This document shows, piece by piece, positions 18,367 to 27,297 of a stretch of DNA of 64,000 nucleotides. The stretch spans positions 62,001 through 126,000 of the forward strand of contig NZ_FTPQ01000003.1 in the NCBI RefSeq assembly GCF_900156435.1, read 5' to 3'. The position numbers were made by a program, and so were the translations under genes. The stretch's first letter is position 1. The number at the start of each line of letters is the position of its first letter. The DNA is from Microbacterium sp. RU1D. GTDB taxonomy: Bacteria > Actinomycetota > Actinomycetes > Actinomycetales > Microbacteriaceae. The notes under the pieces are model-generated. The model was not told the DNA's origin. It ran no database searches and worked only from the letters and a program-made list of their open reading frames with translations.

Positions 18367-19911
18367 TCATCCTTCCGTCGCCGCGCCGCCGCCGGGGAGC
18401 AGCGCGCGCAGGGTGTCGATCGTGTCGGCCTGGGCCGGGGGCTTGTCGGAACGGTAGCCCTTCACCCGGGCGAAGCGCAGAGCCACACCGCCGGGGTAGC
18501 GCACCGACCGCTGCACGCCGTCGATCGCGATCTCGACGACGGTGTCGGCGACGACGCGGATGCCACCGGGGAGCTCCCCCGTCTCGCGTTCGGCGAAGTG
18601 CGCCGTCTGCCAGGTCAACAGCTCGTCGGTGAGCCCCTTGAAGGTCTTGCCCACCATGACGAAGCCACCCGGCTCGCCGTAGCGACCCTCGGGATCGCGC
18701 GCTCCCAGATGGAGGTTCGAGTACCAGCCCGACCGGCGTCCGGAGCCCCGCTCGACGCCGAGCACCACGAGGTCGAACGTGTGCACCGGCTTGACTTTGA
18801 GCCAGCTCTTGCCGCGGCGCCCCGCGGTGTAGGCCGCGTCGAGCCCTTTCACCATGACGCCCTCGTGCCCCGCTGCCAGGGCGTCACGGGCGAACGCGTC
18901 GGCCGTCCCGGGGTCGTCGGTCATCACCGCGGGGATGCGCCATTCGGCCGCGACGCGCTCGAGTGCGTCGAGGCGCGCCGCGAGCGGCTCGTCGACGAGG
19001 TCGCGGCCGTCCAGATGCAGGATGTCGAAGAACCACGGCCGCAGGGCGATCTCACGCGCCGCCTCGGCGCCGAATCGCGCCATGGTGTCCTGGAAAGGCC
19101 GAGGCGCGCCGTCCTCGTCGAGCGAGAGCGTCTCGCCGTCGAGGATCACCGCCTCCACGGGCAGGGATCGGACGACCTCGACGATCTCGGGGACGCGATG
19201 CGTGACGTCGGCGAGGGTGCGGGTGTAGACGTGCACGTCGTCGCCCTGGCGGTGAACCTGCACACGCGCGCCGTCGAGCTTGAACTCCACCGAGGCGCTC
19301 CCGGCGACGGCGAGGGCGTCGGCGACGGAGGTCGCGGTGGAGGCGAGCATGGGCTGCACCCCGCGACCCACGACGAGTCCCACCGCGTCGAGGTCGGCGT
19401 TCGAGCCGGTGAGGGCGACGAGGGCGGTCTTGCCCAGGTCGCCCGACAGCATCGCGGCACGCCGCACCGCGGCGCCGTCGCGATCGGAGGCCCGGGCGAT
19501 GGCATCCACGAGGACGCCCTCGAGAGCGCCCGTGCGCAGTTCGCCCGTCATCACCCGCACGAGCAGGTGCCATTCTGCAGCCGTCGCGCGACCGGCCAAC
19601 TCGTCGAGCAGGGCGGTGCGCTGCGCGGCCGATCCGTTGCCGCCCAGTGTGGTGAGACGCGTGAACGCGGCGTCGACGTCGGCAACGGTGAGGGTCGGGG
19701 CGTCGGCGTGCGCTCCCCCGCGGGTCGACAGCGTCTTCCATCCGACGCCGAGTCGCCCCTGGCGGGGAGACGCGGTGAGGATGCCCACCGCGGCCACGAT
19801 CTCGTCGGGGGCGAGCCCGCGCAGCACGTCCGCGAGGGCGTCGACCTTCGCGAGTCGCGAGCGGGTGCCGGTGACCGCCGCGAGAGCCGTTTCGATGTCG
19901 CCGAAGAGCAT
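18367..19911 (-). CDS. ATP-dependent DNA ligase (actinobacterial LigB-like)
   Basis: Ligase of 514 residues. N-terminal helical DNA-binding domain (1-200), then the adenylation core: motif I EFKLDGARVQVHR with the AMP-accepting Lys (about residue 216), motif III FFDILHLDGRDL, motif IV EGVMVKGL, motif V WLKVKPVHTFDLVV, then an OB domain ending RFARVKGYRSDKPP. Length and layout match the LigB group of Mycobacterium, distinct from the essential NAD-dependent LigA. ATG at 19911 is supported by a TGTCGGAG-N8-CAGGAT promoter ending six bases upstream. The divergent neighbour is recQ, so the locus looks like a small repair module. Confidence 0.92.
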   Translation of the reverse strand: MLFGDIETALAAVTGTRSRLAKVDALADVLRGLAPDEIVAAVGILTASPRQGRLGVGWKTLSTRGGAHADAPTLTVADVDAAFTRLTTLGGNGSAAQRTALLDELAGRATAAEWHLLVRVMTGELRTGALEGVLVDAIARASDRDGAAVRRAAMLSGDLGKTALVALTGSNADLDAVGLVVGRGVQPMLASTATSVADALAVAGSASVEFKLDGARVQVHRQGDDVHVYTRTLADVTHRVPEIVEVVRSLPVEAVILDGETLSLDEDGAPRPFQDTMARFGAEAAREIALRPWFFDILHLDGRDLVDEPLAARLDALERVAAEWRIPAVMTDDPGTADAFARDALAAGHEGVMVKGLDAAYTAGRRGKSWLKVKPVHTFDLVVLGVERGSGRRSGWYSNLHLGARDPEGRYGEPGGFVMVGKTFKGLTDELLTWQTAHFAERETGELPGGIRVVADTVVEIAIDGVQRSVRYPGGVALRFARVKGYRSDKPPAQADTIDTLRALLPGGGAATEG

Positions 19912-19917
19912 GTCGGC

Positions 19918-20076
19918 ATCCTGGCATCCCCCTCCGACATCGCTCCGGCGCTTGCGCGAGCGCGCGGCGCGTGCCATCCGCCGAAGATCGCACGGGGGGT
20001 CCGCGTCGCGCGATGCGGACCACACGTCGGCCCCGCCCGCAACCCCCGAATCGATGTCGGAGGTCTGGGGTGTGCT
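19918..20076. promoter_or_regulatory. Divergent ligase/recQ promoters sharing a TGTCGGAG element
   Basis: For the ligase (minus): TGTCGGAG (19939-19932), eight bases, CAGGAT (19923-19918), six bases, ATG. For recQ (plus): TGTCGGAG (20055-20062), eight bases, TGTGCT (20071-20076), then a 29-base leader with GAGG. Both elements resemble the LexA-independent damage promoter consensus TTGTCRGTG-N8-TAnnnT of mycobacteria; that link is inference. Confidence 0.6.
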
Positions 20077-20105
20077 GGGAAACCTCCCCCAGGAATGAGG
20101 CCTTC

Positions 20106-21770
20106 GTGAACGCTCCCGCCACGCTCGAACAGTCCGCCCGCACGGCCCGCGAGGTCTTCGGATGGGACGATCTGCTCCCGGGTCAGGCCGAGGCCATCGA
20201 CGCGGTCGTGAGCGGTCGCGACACCCTGGTCGTCTTCCCCACCGGCGCCGGGAAGTCGGCGGTGTACCAGATCGCTGGCTGCGAGCTCGGCGGAGTCACC
20301 GTGGTGATCTCGCCCCTGCTCGCCCTGCAGCGCGACCAGATCGACTCGATCGACCGTGCTCCCGACGCCCCGGCCGCCGTCGCGCTGAATTCGCGCACGA
20401 GCGCCGCCGCGAAGCGCGCCGCGTGGGCTGCGATCGAGGGCGACGAGGCGGTCTACGCTTTCCTCGCCCCGGAGCAGCTCGCCAACAGCGAGGTGTTCGA
20501 CCGTCTCGCCGCCGCCGACGTGCGGCTCGTCGTGATCGACGAGGCGCACTGCGTCTCCGCGTGGGGCCATGACTTCCGTCCCGACTACGCGCGCATCGGC
20601 GACGCGATCGAGGCCCTCGGGCACCCGCCCGTGCTCGCCCTCACCGCCACCGCCTCCGCGCCCGTGCGCGACGACATCGTCTCGAGCCTCGGTATGCGCG
20701 ACCCGCACCTCGAGGTGCGCGGCATGGACCGTCCCGAGATCCACATGGCCGTGCGCCGCCACGAGTCCGACGACGACAAGCGTCGCGCGGTCATCGCCGA
20801 TGTACAGGATGCCGGGGGCCCGGCGCTGCTGTACGTGGCGACCCGCAAAGAGACCGACGCCTACGCGGACGAGCTCACCGCCCTGGGCCTGCGCGCCGCG
20901 CCGTATCACGGCGCCATGGCGCAGAAGCGCCGCGACGAGGTGCACACGGCGTGGAGCGCGGGCGAGCTCGACGTCGTGGTCGCGACCTCGGCGTTCGGCA
21001 TGGGGGTCGACAAGTCCGACGTGCGCCTGGTCGCACACGCCGACGTGACCGAGTCCCTCGACGCGTACGCGCAGGAGATCGGCCGGGCGGCGCGCGACGG
21101 CCTCCCCGCCCGCGCGATCCTGCACTACCGCGCGGAGGACTTCTCGCTCCGGTCGTTCTTCGCCGGCGGCCACAGCAAGCGCGCCGACGTGGCCGGCGTA
21201 TGGGACGCGCTGCGACGGGCGAAGAAGCCGCTGCGCGCGAAAGACGTGGCCGAGTCGTCCGGCCGCTCGACCCGCGCGATCGGGCGTGTGCTCAACCAGC
21301 TCGTCGCGTGCGAGCTCGCCGAGTCAGGCCCCGACGGAGTGTCGGCGCGCACGAAGGCGTCGGCGGGCGACGCGGTGGCCGCCGTCCGCGACCGCGACGA
21401 GGCCGAGGAGCGCATCCGCGCCTCGCGCATCGAGATCATGCGCGGCTACGCCGAGACCTCGCACTGCCGCCGCCGTGCCCTGCTGGAGTACTTCGGCGTC
21501 GAGACCCCCGCTCAGTGCGGATCGTGCGACCGGTGCGACTCGGGGGCGACCGCCCCCGCCCCGGTCGAGACCGAAGCCCCGGATCCCGCTGCGGCCGACG
21601 CCAACGGCATCCGCATCGATTCCGTCGTGCAGCACGGGGAGTTCGGCACCGGGACGGTGATGGGAGTGGAGGAGGACCGTCTCACGGTGTTCTTCCCCGA
21701 GCACGGCTACAAGGTCCTCGCGCGGGCCGCGTTCGAGACCGGCGTGCTGGAGCTGGGCGAGGCGGCCTGA
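20106..21770 (+). CDS. recQ: RecQ-family ATP-dependent DNA helicase
   Basis: Helicase of 554 residues starting at GTG (GAGG five bases upstream). Walker A FPTGAGKSAVYQ (about residue 42), DEAH box VVIDEAHCVSAWGHDFRPDY (aromatic-rich loop follows), helicase-C motifs VATSAFGMGVDK and QEIGRAARDG. A RecQ-Ct region has a Zn site (CRRRALLEYFG ... CGSCDRC) and winged helix. There is no HRDC domain; instead it ends in a short beta-rich tail (VVQHGEFGTGTVMGVEEDRL) seen in actinobacterial RecQ-like proteins. RecQ unwinds forks and recombination intermediates; divergence from a DNA ligase supports a repair role. Confidence 0.9.
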   Translation: MNAPATLEQSARTAREVFGWDDLLPGQAEAIDAVVSGRDTLVVFPTGAGKSAVYQIAGCELGGVTVVISPLLALQRDQIDSIDRAPDAPAAVALNSRTSAAAKRAAWAAIEGDEAVYAFLAPEQLANSEVFDRLAAADVRLVVIDEAHCVSAWGHDFRPDYARIGDAIEALGHPPVLALTATASAPVRDDIVSSLGMRDPHLEVRGMDRPEIHMAVRRHESDDDKRRAVIADVQDAGGPALLYVATRKETDAYADELTALGLRAAPYHGAMAQKRRDEVHTAWSAGELDVVVATSAFGMGVDKSDVRLVAHADVTESLDAYAQEIGRAARDGLPARAILHYRAEDFSLRSFFAGGHSKRADVAGVWDALRRAKKPLRAKDVAESSGRSTRAIGRVLNQLVACELAESGPDGVSARTKASAGDAVAAVRDRDEAEERIRASRIEIMRGYAETSHCRRRALLEYFGVETPAQCGSCDRCDSGATAPAPVETEAPDPAAADANGIRIDSVVQHGEFGTGTVMGVEEDRLTVFFPEHGYKVLARAAFETGVLELGEAA

Positions 21771-21831
21771 GGCGGAGGCGACGGTTCGTCGGCGGGCGTG
21801 CACTCATCGCCGCGCCATCGCCGTCGCCGTC

Positions 21832-22239
21832 TCAGCGCTCGCGCGTCGCCCACCACGCCCACGCCACGAGCGGAGGCTGCAGGAAGAGCCGGATGAATCG
21901 CGACCGGTCGGTGTTGAGGCCCGGTGCCGGGCGGCCGGTGCGCCACTGGTGCACATTGCCCGGGAAGACCGCCACGAAGAACGCGGCGATGGCGGCCCCG
22001 ACGCGCCGACGCTCGGCGGGAAGGCCGATGAGCGCGACCCCGAGCACCACCTCGACGGCCCCGGATGCCACGACGATGGCGTCCTTGTCCGTGTGCAGCA
22101 GTCGCGTCGCCCACTCGGGCACGACGATGCGGTATCCGCGTCGCCCCCATGTGAGGTGACCGACGCCCGCCGCCACCAGCAGCAGGGCCAGCACCCCTCG
22201 GGAAACCGAACGGAGGGTGAGACGTCGACGTCGTGGCAT
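21832..22239 (-). CDS. DoxX-like small membrane protein
   Basis: Protein of 135 residues with four hydrophobic helices (RGVLALLLVAAGVGHLTWG, VASGAVEVVLGVALIG, GAAIAAFFVAVFPGNVHQW, LFLQPPLVAWAWW). The pattern GHL then PGNVHQW matches the DoxX/MauE-like family. A basic MPRRRRLTLRS N-terminus and CAGACT six bases upstream fix the start; probably leaderless. It converges on recQ. Biochemical role unknown. Confidence 0.75.
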   Translation of the reverse strand: MPRRRRLTLRSVSRGVLALLLVAAGVGHLTWGRRGYRIVVPEWATRLLHTDKDAIVVASGAVEVVLGVALIGLPAERRRVGAAIAAFFVAVFPGNVHQWRTGRPAPGLNTDRSRFIRLFLQPPLVAWAWWATRER

Positions 22240-22323
22240 CCGGTCAGTCTGCCACCGCCGCCCCGGGGCGGGGCTTCCGCGCGCCCTCGGTGCCGCGGCA
22301 TCCGCGCCTTCTAGGCTCCGTGC

Positions 22324-22818
22324 ATGACGACGCCCGCTGACGAAAGCATCACCATCCGGCCCGCGAGAGCCGAGGATGCCGAGGGGATCGCCTTCGTGCA
22401 CGCCACGTCGTGGCGCGAGACGTACGCCCGCTTCGTCGAGGATCCGGACGCGAGCCGGTGGTTCGCCGTCGAGCCGCGGATCGGCATGTGGCGCTCGAAC
22501 CTCGCCGAAGACGTCCTCTCGACCATGGTCGCCGTCGCCGGGGAGCGCATCGTCGGGTTCGCGGCCGTGCAGGACACGGCGGATGCCGATGCCGTGCGAC
22601 CGGAGGAGCTGACGATGCTGTACGTCCTCGCCGACGCGCACGGCAGCGGCGCGGGACAAGGTCTGCTCAACGCGGTCCTCGCGGATCGTCCCGCCTCGCT
22701 CTGGGTCGCTGCCGACAACCCCCGCGCCCACGCGTTCTATCGGCGCAACGGCTTCCGGGCTGACGGAGCACGCTCGTCGTTCGGGCCGATGAAGGACACC
22801 GTCCGACTCGTGCGATGA
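22324..22818 (+). CDS. GNAT-family N-acetyltransferase
   Basis: Protein of 164 residues with a GNAT fold: ITIRPARAEDAEGIAFVH at the N-terminus, motif A ELTMLYVLADAHGSGAGQGLL (acetyl-CoA pyrophosphate loop, here GSGAGQG, about residues 108-114), and ADNPRAHAFYRRNGFRADG (motif B). The middle segment TSWRETYARFVEDP is common in GNATs acting on small amines or protein N-termini. TAGGCT lies six bases upstream of the ATG. Target unknown. Confidence 0.85.
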   Translation: MTTPADESITIRPARAEDAEGIAFVHATSWRETYARFVEDPDASRWFAVEPRIGMWRSNLAEDVLSTMVAVAGERIVGFAAVQDTADADAVRPEELTMLYVLADAHGSGAGQGLLNAVLADRPASLWVAADNPRAHAFYRRNGFRADGARSSFGPMKDTVRLVR

Positions 22819-22948
22819 GCGGGAGAGCCCGCGTTGCCGGCGCATCGCCGACGCGCCGGGGCCGCCGCCCTCACCCGGCGGAGTCTCCGCTCACCCCGTC
22901 GCGCGGTCCCCATCCCGATCGCCGCCCAATGCGCGCTCCGCACCCCGA

Positions 22949-23725
22949 TCACCCCGGGTTCGGTGCCGTCCGCCGCGCGAACTCCACGTACGCTTCCACG
23001 GTGTCCTCCGGCACGATCGCGCGCAGGACGACCTCGTCGGCAGCCGCGGTGTACGCCTCGAGGGCGTCGCCCAGCTCGGTGACGTCGCGAATCGTCGTGT
23101 CGATGGCATCCACCCCCATCCGGGCGAAGTTCGCGGCGTAGTTGGGGAACGCGGCGTATCGCGCCGTCTCGGCCTCGAGGCGCTCGCGCGCCGCGGAGAC
23201 GATCGCCGTGCGCACGTAGACCGCGACGTGCGTCGTCGGGGCGATCGCGTGCAGCGCGGCGGACTGCTCGGCCGCCTCGGTGGGCGGGACCCAGTTGAGC
23301 AGCACGCCCTCGGCCCGCTCGGCCGCGAGCCGGCGCATCTTCGGGCCGAGCGCCCCCACCAGCACACGCGGGAGACCGGCGGCGTGGAGGTGCTCGGCGG
23401 CGTCGCGCACGCGGGCGAGGGCGCCCTCGCGGGCCATGCCCGATCCGATGCCGATCGTCAGGCGATCCAGCGGAAGCGAGAGGGATGCCGCATCGGCGGC
23501 GATCGCGGAGGCGGGGCGGCGATCGACCGGCACGACGCCGGTCGCGAGACGCAGACGTTCGGTCACGCGGGCGGCTGCGGCGAGCGCCGCGAGGGCGTCA
23601 CCGTCGGGGGTGTCGTTGACCCACAGCGTGTGGAACCCGGCCCTCTCCACTGCCGGGGCGATCTCGGCGATCGCGTCGGGGCCGAGCGATCCGGCGACAC
23701 CGAGCGAGACGACGCCGCGGCTCAT
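22949..23725 (-). CDS. LLM-class (F420-type) oxidoreductase
   Basis: Protein of 258 residues of the luciferase-like monooxygenase superfamily: FHTLWVNDTPDGDALAALAA near the N-terminus, LATGVVPVDRRP, LTIGIGSGMAREG. It is short for the family (usually 290-350) and its C-terminal half is reduced. It overlaps the upstream LLM gene by four bases (ATGA), so both are co-translated. Such proteins use F420 or FMN; the coenzyme cannot be proved from sequence. Substrate unknown. Confidence 0.8.
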   Translation of the reverse strand: MSRGVVSLGVAGSLGPDAIAEIAPAVERAGFHTLWVNDTPDGDALAALAAAARVTERLRLATGVVPVDRRPASAIAADAASLSLPLDRLTIGIGSGMAREGALARVRDAAEHLHAAGLPRVLVGALGPKMRRLAAERAEGVLLNWVPPTEAAEQSAALHAIAPTTHVAVYVRTAIVSAARERLEAETARYAAFPNYAANFARMGVDAIDTTIRDVTELGDALEAYTAAADEVVLRAIVPEDTVEAYVEFARRTAPNPG

Positions 23726-24603
23726 GACACTCCTCCGGCGTCGGGGACCGCGACGGCGACCTGACCCACCGCCGAGAAGAACGCTCGCAGGTCGACATCG
23801 TCGGTGGGGAGCAGCACCACGTCGTCGACGCCGGCCGCGTGGAACCGCGCGACGCCCTCGGCGACCTCGGAAACGGAGCCCGCTAGTACCCGGTCGGCGG
23901 CGTCGGGCCGGTCGGAGAGCACGGCCGTGGCGCGCTCGCGCGCGTCGGGTCCGAACGCCGTGAGCACGTAGGCGATGACGTCGGCTCGACCCGCGCGGCC
24001 GGCCTCGGATCGCGCGGCCTGCACGGTCTCGACCGCGGCGGCGATCTCGGCGACGGTGTGCCTGCTGTCGAGCACCACACCGTCGGCCACCGCGCCCGCG
24101 AGGGCGAGCGTCTTCGGCCCCTCCGCAGCGGCGTAGACGAGAGGGGCGGTCACCGGCGGCCAGTCGAGGGCGACATCGCGCAGCTTCACGTACCGCCCCT
24201 CGGTGGTCACGGTCTCACCGGCCAGCAGCGCACGCAGCGCCGGGAGCTGCTCCTGCATGAGGGTCAACGGCGAGGCGGCCTTCGCGCCGACCTGTCGCAT
24301 CCAGTCCTGCACCCCGTGCCCGAAGCCCGGCAACAGCCTCTCGGGGAACATCCGCTCGATCGTGGCCACTTCCATCGCCGACGCAGCGACGTTGCGCAGC
24401 GGGAGCGGCGCGATGCCCACCCCGATGCGCAGGTGGTCGGTGACGGCGAGCGCCGCGGCCGCGGCCGCCCACGCGGACGAACGGAAGCAGTCCTCCCAGA
24501 GCCACAGTTCTTCGACGCCGGCGTCCTCCGCCGCGCGCGCGGCGTCGCGCAGCTCCTCGGGCGGGTGGGGGTACGGGCTGAAGATCGTGCCGATACGACT
24601 CAT
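23722..24603 (-). CDS. LLM-class (F420-dependent-like) oxidoreductase
   Basis: Protein of 293 residues with a TIM-barrel luciferase-like fold: VEELWLWEDCFRSSAWAAAA, IGVGIAPLPLRN, LLPGFGHGVQDWMRQVG, PPVTAPLVYAAAEGPKTLAL, matching actinobacterial F420-dependent LLM enzymes. First gene of a two-gene operon with the shorter LLM paralogue. The start is fixed by a TGTCGGAG-N8-CAGAGT promoter ending six bases before the ATG. Likely a redox enzyme of secondary or xenobiotic metabolism. Confidence 0.85.
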   Translation of the reverse strand: MSRIGTIFSPYPHPPEELRDAARAAEDAGVEELWLWEDCFRSSAWAAAAAALAVTDHLRIGVGIAPLPLRNVAASAMEVATIERMFPERLLPGFGHGVQDWMRQVGAKAASPLTLMQEQLPALRALLAGETVTTEGRYVKLRDVALDWPPVTAPLVYAAAEGPKTLALAGAVADGVVLDSRHTVAEIAAAVETVQAARSEAGRAGRADVIAYVLTAFGPDARERATAVLSDRPDAADRVLAGSVSEVAEGVARFHAAGVDDVVLLPTDDVDLRAFFSAVGQVAVAVPDAGGVS

Positions 24604-24609
24604 GCCCCT

Positions 24610-24631
24610 ACTCTGCCTCGAACCTCCGACA
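24610..24631 (-). promoter_or_regulatory. TGTCGGAG-N8-CAGAGT leaderless promoter of the LLM operon
   Basis: On the minus strand TGTCGGAG (24631-24624), eight bases, CAGAGT (24615-24610), six bases, ATG at 24603. Same geometry as the DNA ligase, MFS and other promoters in this window. Confidence 0.6.
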
Positions 24632-24657
24632 TCCGGACAGGGGTGGCGCCCGCACGA

Positions 24658-24691
24658 CGACGCCCCCGCTGCCGCAGCACCGGGGGCGTCG
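24658..24691 (-). terminator. Terminator hairpin after the clpC-like gene
   Basis: Perfect 11-bp arms CGACGCCCCCG / CGGGGGCGTCG with a 12-base loop, 13 bases past the stop of the Clp gene. No T-tract. Confidence 0.65.
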
Positions 24692-24703
24692 AATCCGCGC
24701 GGA

Positions 24704-27229
24704 TCAGGCGGCGAGCGCCGTCACGACCGGCATCACCACGAAGCCGGAGACCGTGGCATCCACCGTCACCGTTCCGCCGTCGCTCAGCGCGCCCGAGACG
24801 AACAGGTCGGCGATGCGGTCGTCCACCTCGCGCTGGATGACGCGGCGAAGCGGCCGCGCTCCGTACTCGGGCTCGTACCCGACCTCCGCCAGGCGGTCGA
24901 TCGCGGCCTCCGTGACCTCGAGGGTCACCTCGCGCGAGGCGAGCCGACGCGACGTGGCGCCCAGCAGCAGACGCACGATCTCGCGCAACTGCGCCTTCTC
25001 GAGCTTGCGGAACAGCACGATGTCGTCGATGCGGTTGAGGAACTCCGGTCGCATCGCCTCGCGCAGCTTGCCCATCACGCGGTCGCGCAGGTCGTCGTCG
25101 GCGAACTCGCGCCCCGTGGTGGTGAAGCCGATGGCTCCCGACCGGGATGCCAGCACCTCGGCGCCCAGGTTGGAGGTCATCACGATGACCGTGTTGCGGA
25201 AGTCGACCGTGCGCCCTTGGCCGTCGGTCAGGCGACCGTCGTCGAGCACCTGCAGCAGGAGGGTGAACACGTCGGGGTGGGCCTTCTCGATTTCGTCGAA
25301 CAGCACCACCGCGTACGGGTTGCGGCGCACGCGCTCGGTGAGCTGGCCGGCCTCGTCATAGCCGACGTATCCGGGAGGGGCACCGATCAGGCGCGACACG
25401 GTGTGCCGCTCGCCGAACTCGCTCATGTCGAAGCGGATCACGGAGCCGTCGTCGTCGAACAGCGATCCGGCGAGGGCCTTCGCAAGCTCGGTCTTGCCGA
25501 CGCCGGTGGGGCCGAGGAACAGGAACGACCCGACGGGACGGTTCTCATCCCCCATGCCGGTGCGGTTGCGGCGCACCGCCTTGGCGACGGCAGCCACGGC
25601 GTCGTCCTGCCCGATGACACGGGCGTGCAGCTCGGTCTCGAGGTCGGCGAGGCGTCCGCGCTCGGTGGCGGTGAGACGGGCGACCGGGATGCCGGTGGCC
25701 CGGCTGATCACGGCGGCGATCTCGGGTTCACCGACCACCGCGGCACCGTGCGGGGCGCTCGTGGCGTCGTCGAGCCGACTCTGCACCGCGGCGATCTCGT
25801 CGCGCAGGCGCGAGGCCTCCTCGTAGTGCTCGGCCGAAACCGCGGCGTTCTTGTCGGCCTCGAGGGTGGCAAGCCGTTCGAGGAGCGCCGAGGTGTCGAC
25901 CGAGACGCCCAGGCGCAGGCGCAGGCGCGCACCGGCCTGGTCGATGAGGTCGATCGCCTTGTCGGGCAGCACGCGGTCGGGCACGTAGCGGTCACTCAAC
26001 TCCACCGCGGCGCGCAGGGCGTCGTCGGTGTAGGTGACGGCGTGGTGCTGCTCGTACGCCGTGCGCAGACCGCGGAGGATCTCCACGGCATCCGTGATCG
26101 AGGGTTCCCCCACGCGCACGGGCTGCAGGCGCCGCTCGAGCGCGGGGTCCTTCTCGATGGTGCGGTATTCGCGCAGCGTGGTCGCGCCGATCAGGTGCAC
26201 GTCACCGCGGGCGAGGCGGGGCTTGAGGATGTTCCCGGCGTCCATCGACCCGTCGCCGCTGCCGCCGGCGCCGACGAGCGTGTGCACCTCGTCGATGAAG
26301 ACGACGAGCTTCTCGGACGCCGAGATCTCGTCCATCGTCTGGGTGAGGCGTTCCTCGAAGTCGCCGCGGTACCGGGCGCCGGCGAGCATCGCGGCGAGGT
26401 CCAGCGAGACGACGCGGGTGTCGCGCAGCTGCTCGGGGACCTCGTCCGCGACGATGGCGCGCGCGAGACCCTCGACGACGGCGGTCTTGCCGACGCCCGC
26501 CTCGCCGATCAGCACGGGGTTGTTCTTCGTGCGGCGGCTGAGGATCTCGATGGTCTGCTCGATTTCGTCGGTGCGCCCGATCACCGGGTCGAGCTCTCCC
26601 GCCGCGGCGCGCGCGGTGAGGTCGGTGCCGAAGCGGTCGAGGTTCGGGGTGGTGGATGCCGTCTCGGCCGGGGCCTCGGTCTGCTCCCCGCCCATGACGG
26701 TCTCGCGCACGCCCTGGGTCAGCGCCTCGGCGGTGACGCCCGCCTGCGCGAGGATCTGGCCGGCCGGGGCGTCCTGCGCGAGCACGAGGGCGAAGAAGAG
26801 GTGGTCGGGGTCGACGTAGGTGGAACCCGCGGCGCGGGCGACCTGGAAGGCGTGGAAGAGGGCGCGCTGCACCGAGCCCGCGACGACGGCGCCGTCGACG
26901 TGCGCCGGGGCACCCGCGGCGGGAAGGCGGCTCTCGGCGGCACGCGCGATCGCGGCCGGGTCGGCGCCGAGTCGGGCCACGGCGTCCTTCGCCGGGGAGC
27001 GCCCCACGAGCACGTGGAGCACGTGCAGGGCGTCGAGCTCGCGCTGGCCGCGGCCGAGGGCGAAGCGACCGGCCTCCTGCAGCGCGTCCTGCGTACGGGC
27101 GCTCAGGAATCGGCTGAGATCGATGGATCGCTCAGCGCGCGCCTGCTCGCCCGCGAGGTAGCGCGCGAGGAACTCGTCGAACGACTGGGCGCCGTCTTCC
27201 CCGGCGCCGGGGGTGAAGTCTTCGGGCAA
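24704..27229 (-). CDS. ClpC-like AAA+ unfoldase under HspR-type control
   Basis: Protein of 841 residues. A short acidic tail, then a double Clp-N domain (about 30-180), first AAA+ domain (Walker A GEAGVGKT, Walker B VVFIDEVHT), a short middle region with a UVR-like helix (EHYEEASRLRDEIA), and a second AAA+ domain (GPTGVGKTELAKAL, VVLFDEIEKAHPDV). The short middle region and an IGF tripeptide (SGAIGFTTTG), the ClpP-docking loop, make it ClpC-type rather than ClpB. The start is TTG at 27229, chosen for AGGAG six bases upstream. An HAIR palindrome lies 44-68 bases upstream, so HspR likely represses it until heat shock. It may be a second ClpC besides the housekeeping copy. Confidence 0.87.
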   Translation of the reverse strand: MPEDFTPGAGEDGAQSFDEFLARYLAGEQARAERSIDLSRFLSARTQDALQEAGRFALGRGQRELDALHVLHVLVGRSPAKDAVARLGADPAAIARAAESRLPAAGAPAHVDGAVVAGSVQRALFHAFQVARAAGSTYVDPDHLFFALVLAQDAPAGQILAQAGVTAEALTQGVRETVMGGEQTEAPAETASTTPNLDRFGTDLTARAAAGELDPVIGRTDEIEQTIEILSRRTKNNPVLIGEAGVGKTAVVEGLARAIVADEVPEQLRDTRVVSLDLAAMLAGARYRGDFEERLTQTMDEISASEKLVVFIDEVHTLVGAGGSGDGSMDAGNILKPRLARGDVHLIGATTLREYRTIEKDPALERRLQPVRVGEPSITDAVEILRGLRTAYEQHHAVTYTDDALRAAVELSDRYVPDRVLPDKAIDLIDQAGARLRLRLGVSVDTSALLERLATLEADKNAAVSAEHYEEASRLRDEIAAVQSRLDDATSAPHGAAVVGEPEIAAVISRATGIPVARLTATERGRLADLETELHARVIGQDDAVAAVAKAVRRNRTGMGDENRPVGSFLFLGPTGVGKTELAKALAGSLFDDDGSVIRFDMSEFGERHTVSRLIGAPPGYVGYDEAGQLTERVRRNPYAVVLFDEIEKAHPDVFTLLLQVLDDGRLTDGQGRTVDFRNTVIVMTSNLGAEVLASRSGAIGFTTTGREFADDDLRDRVMGKLREAMRPEFLNRIDDIVLFRKLEKAQLREIVRLLLGATSRRLASREVTLEVTEAAIDRLAEVGYEPEYGARPLRRVIQREVDDRIADLFVSGALSDGGTVTVDATVSGFVVMPVVTALAA

Positions 27230-27272
27230 TTCCGTCTCCTGTGATACGTGAGTGCGGTTGACTCAGGTCTGC

Positions 27273-27297
27273 AACTTGAGCACCGTCGTATCAAGTT
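27273..27297 (-). promoter_or_regulatory. HAIR-type (HspR) operator of the clpC-like gene
   Basis: Inverted repeat AACTTGA-N11-TCAAGTT. The core CTTGA-N11-TCAAG is exactly the spacing of the HspR HAIR element (CTTGAGT-N7-ACTCAAG). It begins at the stop codon of the upstream membrane-protein gene. Seen directly; HspR binding is inferred. Confidence 0.75.

Noticed and set aside
19912..20105. LexA (SOS) box for ligase or recQ
   Set aside because: No TCGAAC-N4-GTTCGA type site is present between the genes.
24203..27244. 1013-codon open frame on the plus strand opposite the clpC-like gene
   Set aside because: It is the antisense shadow of a clear AAA+ protein. Its composition is His/Arg/Asp-rich with no recognisable domain.
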